A DNA stretch of 64,000 nucleotides, taken from positions 10,998,501-11,062,500 of the forward strand of contig NZ_CP011509.1 in assembly GCF_001027285.1 (NCBI RefSeq), written 5' to 3'. How positions within the stretch are numbered: position 1 is the first letter of the stretch; each line of letters begins with the position of its first letter. Source of the stretch: Archangium gephyra (lineage in GTDB: Bacteria > Myxococcota > Myxococcia > Myxococcales > Myxococcaceae). Both the position numbers and the translations under genes were made by a program. The notes beneath the pieces were generated by a model. That model saw only the letters and a program-made list of their open reading frames with translations. It made no database searches and was not told the DNA's origin. Positions 52,452 through 64,000 of this stretch are shown one piece after another.

Positions 52452-53069
52452 CTAGCCGTTCACCTTCTTCCACGAGGGACGGGTGCTCAGGCGCTGCCAC
52501 CACGACTTCACGTGCGGACGCTCGGTGATGAGGGTGCCGTGGGGCGTGGCCGAGAGGTACTGCAGGTAGGGCATCCAGCAGATGTCCGCGAGGGAGAACT
52601 TGTCGCCCGCGAGGTAGGCCTGCGACATGAGCGCGCGGTCCACGACGTCGAGCGCCTTGGCGGTGCCGTCACGGCCCTTGTTCACCTTGTCCATGTCGGG
52701 CTTCCCACCGCTCATGGGCTTGAAGAACATCTCCATGATGATGGCCATGCTGCTCGAGGAGAAATAGGACTGCTCGACGCTGAGCCACTGCTCCATGCGG
52801 CCGAGCGAGGGCAGATCGCTCGGGGTGAGCTTCTCGCCCGGCAGCTTCGCGTCGAGGTAGCGGATGATGGCGCGCGACTCGTACATGGTGAAGCCGTCAT
52901 CCTCGAAGTAGGGGATGACGCCGAAGGGGTGCTTCGCCACGTACTGGGGCGCCTTGTGCTCGCCCTTCGTCAAATCCACCATCACGAACTGGGCCTCGTG
53001 GCCCTTCTCCGCGAGCGTGGTGAGCACCTTGCGGGTGCAAGTGCTGAACGGATGACCGTAGACCTTCAT
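52452..53069 (-). CDS. Glutathione S-transferase (phi-like)
   Basis: A 205-residue GST. The thioredoxin-fold half begins MKVYGHPFSTCTRKVLTTLA with Ser/Cys at the glutathione site and has PFGVIPYFEDDGFTMYESRA, giving the cis-Pro and ESRAI glutathione-binding loop. The helical half carries YLAGDKFSLADICWMPYL. AGGAGG precedes ATG 53069. It conjugates glutathione to, or isomerises, small molecules. The 188-base gap upstream of the SNF2 ATG ends in this gene's stop, so the two are separate units. Confidence 0.92.
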   Translation of the reverse strand: MKVYGHPFSTCTRKVLTTLAEKGHEAQFVMVDLTKGEHKAPQYVAKHPFGVIPYFEDDGFTMYESRAIIRYLDAKLPGEKLTPSDLPSLGRMEQWLSVEQSYFSSSSMAIIMEMFFKPMSGGKPDMDKVNKGRDGTAKALDVVDRALMSQAYLAGDKFSLADICWMPYLQYLSATPHGTLITERPHVKSWWQRLSTRPSWKKVNG

Positions 53070-53143
53070 GAACGTGCCTCCTGGGGGTTGAAGCGGCGCG
53101 AAGCTATAAGAAGCCCCCGGGGGTTGCGCTAGCCTTCCGTGCC

Positions 53144-55102
53144 ATGGATCGGAAGCGCACACTCGGGTTGCTCGCCATCGTGCTGGTGCTGCTGGGAGCC
53201 CTGCTGCTCGTGCTCCGGGGACGAGGGGGGGAGCAGGAGCCCCAGGCCCCGCGGACTGGAAGCACCGCGGCATCGACGGCCGCGCCCACCCAAACGGCAA
53301 AGGAAACACCACCGAGGCCCAAGCCCGCCCACACCGCGACGGCCCTGCCCACGCGGCTGGTGCCCGCGACGTACGCCGAGCGCTCGACCGAGGCGAATGG
53401 GGCCTTCGAGGGCCGTGTCATCTCGGCCACCACGGGAGAAGGCGTGGAGGGCGCGGAGCTGACGTTCGCGGGCTCGGGAGGCGCCACGTCCGCGCGCACG
53501 GATGCGGGGGGCCGGTTCCGCTTCGTCCCGTACACGGCGGGCACATGGCAGCTCGCGGTGGTGACGGCGCGGGGCTACCTGCCCTTCGGCCCCGAGTGGG
53601 GACAGAGTCCCATCCGCTTCACGGCCGTGCCGGGCCAGCGCATCTCGGACATCGTGCTCGCCCTGACGCCCGAGGTGGAGCTGCTGGGGCGGGTGGAGGG
53701 CGCGGACGGACAGCCGGTGGCGGGCGCGCGGGTGCGGGTGCTCACCGGCCGGGGCGGAGAGTCGGTGCTCTTCCCGACGTCGGACCGCTACACGTCGGAT
53801 GCGCGCGGGGAGTTCCGCTTCCACGGCCCCGAGGGAGCCATCGTGGAGGCTCGCCACCCGGCCCACGCCTCCGCCCGGGCCGAGGTGACGTCCGCGACCC
53901 TGTTGGCGCGCCGGCTGGTGTTGAAGCTGGGCGGGCACGAGGGCACCGAGGCCACGCCCCCGGGCGACGCGTCCTTGGCGGGACGGGTGGTGGACGGAAG
54001 TGGAAGGGCCGTGGCGGGGGCGCTGGTGTCGGTGACGTCCGCCGCGAGCGCATGGCCCAGGCTGTATGGAGACGCGCTCGGCTACGAGCAGGTGACGGAC
54101 GAGGAGGGACGCTTCACGGTGGAGGGCCTGGAGCCAGGGAGCTACGACGTCACCGCGAGGTTGATGGGGCTGTCGCCCGGGGAGCTCCGGGATGTGGCGC
54201 CGGGGAGGAAGGACCTGGTGCTGACGCTCGGGCAGGGAGCGAGGCTGGTGGGCACGGTGCGCGACGCGGCCACTGGCAAGCCCATGTCCTCCTTCACCCT
54301 GGCCGTGCTCACGAAGCGGGGGCCTCTCCAGCGCGTCCCCTTCGCGCAACTCTCGTTCATCGACGCGCGGGGCCACTACGAGCTGGCCGGAGTTCCCGCC
54401 GGAAGCTACGTGGTGCAGGTGGCCGCGTACGGCTACGCCCCGTCCGAGACCCACGTCGAGGTGCCGAGAAACACGTTGGGGACGGTGACGGCGGACGTCT
54501 CGCTCGGGCGCGGGGCGAAGATGACGGGGCGCGTGGTGGAGGAGGGCTCCAACCTGCCGCTGGAGCGCGCGCGCATCGCCGTCGAGGGCATGAGCGGGGA
54601 GGGCGCGCTGTCGGTGCGCTACGACGCCCTCACGGATGCGGAGGGCCACTTCACGCTGGAAGGGCTGCCCACGGGACAGCTGTCCCTGTACGTCTCCGCC
54701 GAGGGGCACCACAGCCGCATCATCTCGGGGATCCGCGTGGGCCCGGAGGCCACGGCGCCCCAGGTGCTCGAGCTGAGGAAGACGGAGGAAGGCGAGGAGC
54801 CGCAGCTGGACATGGTGGGCATTGGCGCGGTGCTGGCGCCGAGGGAGGACGCGCTGGTGGTGGGCCAGGTGTTCCCGGGAGGAGGCGCGGCCGAGGCGGG
54901 GCTCGTCACGGGGGACGGCATCGTGCGCATCGACGGACGCCCGGTGGTGGAGCTCGGCTTCCCGGAGGCCATCCAGAGCATCCGGGGCGTCGAGAACAGC
55001 AAGCTGGTGCTCGGGGTTCGCAAGGCCTCGGCGCCAGGCACCGAGGGGAGCCCCGCGCCCATCGTGGACCTCACCGTGACGCGGCGGCGCATCCGCAAGT
55101 AG
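53144..55102 (+). CDS. Exported protein with carboxypeptidase-regulatory-like repeats and PDZ domain
   Basis: A 652-residue protein: N-terminal membrane anchor or signal (LLAIVLVLLGALLLVL), a Pro/Ala linker, then four to five CarboxypepD_reg-like beta-sandwich repeats (for example GRVISATTGEGVEGAELTFA, GRVVDGSGRAVAGALVSV, GTVRDAATGKPMSS, GRVVEEGSNLPLERARIAV), and a C-terminal PDZ (about 555-645: VVGQVFPGGGAAEAGLVTGD, IVRIDGRPV). No protease domain is present, so it is a scaffold or adaptor. It precedes the ceramidase gene by 24 bases on the same strand and is probably co-transcribed. Confidence 0.82.
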   Translation: MDRKRTLGLLAIVLVLLGALLLVLRGRGGEQEPQAPRTGSTAASTAAPTQTAKETPPRPKPAHTATALPTRLVPATYAERSTEANGAFEGRVISATTGEGVEGAELTFAGSGGATSARTDAGGRFRFVPYTAGTWQLAVVTARGYLPFGPEWGQSPIRFTAVPGQRISDIVLALTPEVELLGRVEGADGQPVAGARVRVLTGRGGESVLFPTSDRYTSDARGEFRFHGPEGAIVEARHPAHASARAEVTSATLLARRLVLKLGGHEGTEATPPGDASLAGRVVDGSGRAVAGALVSVTSAASAWPRLYGDALGYEQVTDEEGRFTVEGLEPGSYDVTARLMGLSPGELRDVAPGRKDLVLTLGQGARLVGTVRDAATGKPMSSFTLAVLTKRGPLQRVPFAQLSFIDARGHYELAGVPAGSYVVQVAAYGYAPSETHVEVPRNTLGTVTADVSLGRGAKMTGRVVEEGSNLPLERARIAVEGMSGEGALSVRYDALTDAEGHFTLEGLPTGQLSLYVSAEGHHSRIISGIRVGPEATAPQVLELRKTEEGEEPQLDMVGIGAVLAPREDALVVGQVFPGGGAAEAGLVTGDGIVRIDGRPVVELGFPEAIQSIRGVENSKLVLGVRKASAPGTEGSPAPIVDLTVTRRRIRK

Positions 55103-55126
55103 GCAACCCGAAAGGAGCGACATGTC

Positions 55127-57211
55127 ATGACCAGCCTTCCTTCGATCGTGCTGGGCCTGGAGGAGCCACCCGAGGAGCTCACGGTCGCGCGCGTCCCGCC
55201 CGGGCGGACGCTCACCGATGGAGTCCTACGGGCCGGAGCCGCGCGGGTGGACATCACTCCCGGCTTCCTCACGCCCACGGCGGGCTGGTCGGTGTCCGGG
55301 CACAGGATGCGTGCGATGTGGGGACGGCTCCATGCGCGCGTGCTCGTGCTGGACGATGGCCACGGCGAGCGGGTGGCCCTCATCGCGGCGGACCTGCACG
55401 CCGGCTCGCGCTACCTCGCGGAGAGGCTCGCGGAGCGCACCGCGGCCCTGGGCCTGCACATCGGCCGGCTCTTCCTCACGGGCACGCACACGCACAGCGG
55501 GCCGGGCAACTTCTACGGCAGTCCGTTCTACGACTCCTTCGCGCAACCCAAGCCGGGGCTGGACGCGCGGGGGGTCGCGTACCTCGTGGAGCAGTTGGAG
55601 CGGAGTGTGCGCGAGGCCTGCGAGCATTTGCGCCCGGCGCGCGTCGGGCATGGCGTGGCCCGGCTCTGGGGGTACTCGCGCAACCGGAGCCTGAGGGCCG
55701 CCCGCAACAACTTCGCCGGCCTGGAGGACGCCGCGTTCCGCCACGAGGCGGAGGCGCTGGGCTTCCCCGGGGGCACGCCCTCCGACGTCCCCTCGGAGCT
55801 CGCACTCGAGCAGGTGAGCGTGGATCCACGCGTGCAGGTGCTCTGGGCCGACGAGGCCCAGCCGCCCCACCGGCCCATTGGTGCGTTTGGCACGTTCGGG
55901 GTGCACGCGGCGATGCTCGCCCTGAACCACGCCCTGGGAAGCGCGGACCTCTTCGGGGTGGCCACCCACCATGCCGAGCACCTGATGCGCCGTGCGGAGC
56001 CGGGTACCGAGCCGATCCTCGGGCTCGCCGCGGGCACGATTGGCGACTCGGACCCGACGCTGCCCGGCCTGTCGGTGGACGAGCTGAAGCGGCAGCGTCA
56101 CGGCCGGACGCGGAACCTGGAGCTGGCGGAGAAGGTGGGCCAGGAGTTGGGTCAGCGCCTCTTCGAGGCCTGTGGCGCCGCACGTGCGCGGGCGGAGACG
56201 GCGGTGCGCCTCTCGGTCCACTTCGACGAGCCCACGATTCGCGACGCCACGCTGCCGGATGGGACGCGGCTGCCGTACGAGGCCCAGGTCGGGGGCCCCA
56301 CGCTCGGCGGCTCGGAGCTGGGTGGAGGGATTCCCATTCTGTTCCGCGAGGGGATGAGGAACACGCTGGGCGATGCCGATCCGCAGTGGCCCAAGGAGCC
56401 TCCGCTCCTGCTGGAGAGCATCCTCGCGGACCTCTTCAAGTACCAGCCTCCGGCCCTGCCGCTGCGGCTGCTGAAGGTGGGGAGCGTGTGGCTGATGGGA
56501 CTGCCGGGAGAGCCCACGTCCTGGCTGGGCAATCGCCTGGGCCGGGAGATGCGCCAGCTGGGGGCACGCGAGGTGATGGTCGCGGGCGTGTGTGGCGATT
56601 ACGTGGGCTACCTCACCACCGGGCGCGAGTACGAGCGCCAGCACTACGAGGGCTCCAGCACGATCTGGGGAAGGAACACGGAGCGCTGGCTCGTCGAGCA
56701 CTGCCGGGCCCTGGCGGGGAGCACAGCTGGCCGCGTCCCCGCGAGCGAAGCGCGCTTCCCGGTGAGGTGGGGCGGGCACGAGGAGCTCTCGTACCCGAAA
56801 CCGCCCATGAAGGATGCCCTCCCCTATTGGCCTCGGCGGCCTCGTTTCGACGAGCCGCGGCTGTTCCGGGGACGCCTGCTGCTACGGGGGAGTTGGTTCG
56901 CCTGGGCGCCGCAGGAGGCCCGGGAGCTGGGGCGAGGGCCCTGGGTGCAGCTCGAGGACGCGGTCACGGGCGAGGTGCTGCACAGCCGCGGGCTCCCCGT
57001 GGATGACCAGCATCAGCGCTTCCTGCTGGAGTTCACCGACGACGAGGACCACATCGACTGGCGCTGGTCGGTGATGCTCGAGGACTGGAGGCACTGGGTG
57101 GGGCGGAGGGTGCGCTTCCGGCCCCTGGGTCCGCGAGGCGTCCGCGTGCAGCCGCCTCCGGGGGCCCAATGGCCCGAGCGCCAGCTGGTGGCGGACCCCC
57201 CGGAGGACTGA
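55127..57211 (+). CDS. Neutral/alkaline ceramidase-like amidase
   Basis: A 694-residue homologue of neutral ceramidases. The N-terminal domain shows RVDITPGFLTP, THTHSGPGNFYG (about 120-131, zinc His pair and catalytic Ser), GTIGDSDPTLPG (about 305), and later GDYVGYLTTGREYERQHYEG (about 488-507), the family signature. Neutral ceramidases cleave the amide of ceramide to sphingosine and a fatty acid. No signal peptide was seen, unlike secreted family members, so export or a cytoplasmic role is open. Myxobacteria make sphingolipid-like lipids, which makes a lipid substrate plausible. Confidence 0.85.
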   Translation: MTSLPSIVLGLEEPPEELTVARVPPGRTLTDGVLRAGAARVDITPGFLTPTAGWSVSGHRMRAMWGRLHARVLVLDDGHGERVALIAADLHAGSRYLAERLAERTAALGLHIGRLFLTGTHTHSGPGNFYGSPFYDSFAQPKPGLDARGVAYLVEQLERSVREACEHLRPARVGHGVARLWGYSRNRSLRAARNNFAGLEDAAFRHEAEALGFPGGTPSDVPSELALEQVSVDPRVQVLWADEAQPPHRPIGAFGTFGVHAAMLALNHALGSADLFGVATHHAEHLMRRAEPGTEPILGLAAGTIGDSDPTLPGLSVDELKRQRHGRTRNLELAEKVGQELGQRLFEACGAARARAETAVRLSVHFDEPTIRDATLPDGTRLPYEAQVGGPTLGGSELGGGIPILFREGMRNTLGDADPQWPKEPPLLLESILADLFKYQPPALPLRLLKVGSVWLMGLPGEPTSWLGNRLGREMRQLGAREVMVAGVCGDYVGYLTTGREYERQHYEGSSTIWGRNTERWLVEHCRALAGSTAGRVPASEARFPVRWGGHEELSYPKPPMKDALPYWPRRPRFDEPRLFRGRLLLRGSWFAWAPQEARELGRGPWVQLEDAVTGEVLHSRGLPVDDQHQRFLLEFTDDEDHIDWRWSVMLEDWRHWVGRRVRFRPLGPRGVRVQPPPGAQWPERQLVADPPED

Positions 57212-57217
57212 GAAGTG

Positions 57218-57688
57218 ATGAGATTGCTTGTTTTGCTATCCGCCGTGGTGATGGCTTGCGTCGGCTGTGCTCACACGCAACAGCCAGAGCGGCGAATCTA
57301 CGTCATCGCGGAGGATACCCAAGGAGTCGGTACCGCTCTTGGAACTGGTGGCGCTGGCGATCGCGACTGTCAGGAAGAACACGAGGCGTGTTTCAGGAGA
57401 TGCTGGCGGAAAAGCTATCCGCCCTACCCCCACAAGCATGACGAATGGTATTACAAACGCTGCACGGCCGATTGCAGAAAGGCATTCAATGAATGCGTAG
57501 ATGAGCAAGAAGAAGCAGAACGAGAAGCCAAGAAATTGGAATTCCGAGGCGTCGACCAGGCAATTGAATGGATCAGGATCAACAAAGCCGAGGTGGCGCT
57601 TGGAACCATCATCATCATTGCTGGCGCCGCCTTCGTCATCACGACAGGTGGCTCTGGCGCTCTGATTCTGGCCCCTCTTGCGCTCTAA
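57218..57688 (+). CDS. Lipoprotein with twin CX3C motif (module copy 2)
   Basis: A 156-residue protein. Signal MRLLVLLSAVVMACVGC puts the lipid Cys at residue 17. Residues about 50-95 repeat the cysteine layout of the protein at 32048: CX6CX3C in DCQEEHEACFRRC and CX3CX6C in RCTADCRKAFNEC. Then KLEFRGVDQAIEWIRINKAE and the hydrophobic segment GTIIIIAGAAFVITTGGSGA follow, and the protein ends six residues after ILAP. Lower GC and more AT-rich codons than the neighbours suggest acquired DNA. GTG 57215 is an alternative start. The partner gene begins 12 bases downstream. Confidence 0.72.
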   Translation: MRLLVLLSAVVMACVGCAHTQQPERRIYVIAEDTQGVGTALGTGGAGDRDCQEEHEACFRRCWRKSYPPYPHKHDEWYYKRCTADCRKAFNECVDEQEEAEREAKKLEFRGVDQAIEWIRINKAEVALGTIIIIAGAAFVITTGGSGALILAPLAL

Positions 57689-57700
57689 CCTGGTGCGTTC

Positions 57701-58075
57701 ATGAGCTACAATTCGAGCTTCGATGTGGACTCAGTCCTGCAAGTGCTAGGGACCGTGAATGAGAAGTACGAGGAGGGCTCGCGGGAAGACGAAGCACTCC
57801 GAATCGCCGCGGTAGCGCTGCTCTACGTGCGCGACATCCAGAAGCTGGATGAGTACCGCGAGTACTTTCGCAAGTTCTACATCCCAGCCATTGAGTCAGT
57901 CGCCGTCTCCCAGACCTTCGCGACGAGAGAAGAGGCTGATGCATGGCTGACCAGTGGAAGGGCCAGCGAGGAGGAACTCGTGCGAATCGCTGGCCAGGGT
58001 TTCCGCGTCATCGCTGCGCGGAAGGGCAAGGGGTTGATGTTCCTTCGCACCCCCCTGCCGGAAGAGATGGAGTAG
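57701..58075 (+). CDS. Soluble partner of the twin-CX3C lipoprotein (copy 2)
   Basis: A 124-residue soluble protein. A helical half (EALRIAAVALLYVRDIQKLD, then EYREYFRKFYIP) is followed by one copy of the repeat unit VAVSQTFATREEADAWLTSG with IAGQGFRVIA, matching each of the two units in the protein at 32677. It is thus a one-unit version of that partner. Convergent with gltD, six bases between stops. No family name is known to me. Position and spacing say it works with the lipoprotein before it. Confidence 0.7.
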   Translation: MSYNSSFDVDSVLQVLGTVNEKYEEGSREDEALRIAAVALLYVRDIQKLDEYREYFRKFYIPAIESVAVSQTFATREEADAWLTSGRASEEELVRIAGQGFRVIAARKGKGLMFLRTPLPEEME

Positions 58076-58081
58076 CCGCAC

Positions 58082-59545
<1,464 letters not shown>

Positions 59546-59548
59546 GGC

Positions 59549-64000
<4,452 letters not shown>

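Overview
The window is about 64 kb of high-GC DNA that reads as a myxobacterial chromosome, most likely from the Archangium/Cystobacter/Melittangium side of the group. That placement is inferred from gene content, not from a marker gene. Supporting signs are a DUF2381-type protein next to a Ser/Thr protein kinase, an HD-GYP protein, a multi-sensor histidine kinase, many secreted proteins and lipoproteins without known function, a neutral-ceramidase homologue and a histone H1-like KKxAAK protein. No phage, integrase, insertion sequence or CRISPR array was seen.

Layout. 0-4 kb: the 5' end of a secreted protein, a DUF3182/hydrolase pair, two unknown genes and a tRNA-Pro with its promoter and terminator. 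4.3-16 kb: mainly housekeeping genes (receiver protein, rpe, HD-GYP, pyruvate kinase, SprT-like protease, YkgJ-like protein, NFACT protein, H1-like protein, dusB, site-2 protease, fatty-acid desaturase). 16.2-25.2 kb: an ECF sigma/anti-sigma pair, a peroxiredoxin with an in-frame TGA, a ClC channel, a histidine kinase and two glycosyltransferases. 25.7-34.3 kb: accessory genes, including four unknown exported proteins, a GT39-type membrane protein, a GH19-type endolysin, a cysteine-rich lipoprotein with its partner gene, and DUF2381. 34.3-38.2 kb: a Ser/Thr kinase, a secreted repeat protein and a decayed S66 peptidase. 38.3-42.1 kb: a three-gene operon built around a KGGVGR-type P-loop ATPase, with a frameshift in its first gene. 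42.5-45 kb: an SsnA-like amidohydrolase followed by a second TGA-containing peroxiredoxin. 45-57 kb: an esterase, a membrane protein with a polymer-forming domain, a YdjC deacetylase, an SNF2/SWIM helicase, a GST, a PDZ protein and a ceramidase. 57-64 kb: a second copy of the lipoprotein/partner module and the gltB-gltD operon, with gltB cut by the window end.

The two strongest observations are these. First, two unrelated peroxiredoxin genes (17720-18157 and 42488-43072, both minus strand) each carry one in-frame TGA exactly where the peroxidatic cysteine should be, and each TGA is followed by a SECIS-like hairpin. They look like selenoproteins. The second sits behind a homologue of SsnA, a family named for a putative role in selenium metabolism. 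Second, two copies of a two-gene module (32048-33501 and 57218-58075) each pair a lipoprotein that has mirrored CX6CX3C/CX3CX6C cysteines and a C-terminal hydrophobic segment with a small soluble protein. This arrangement resembles myxobacterial lipoprotein toxin/immunity loci, but that link is inference. The KGGVGR operon is a further candidate conflict system.
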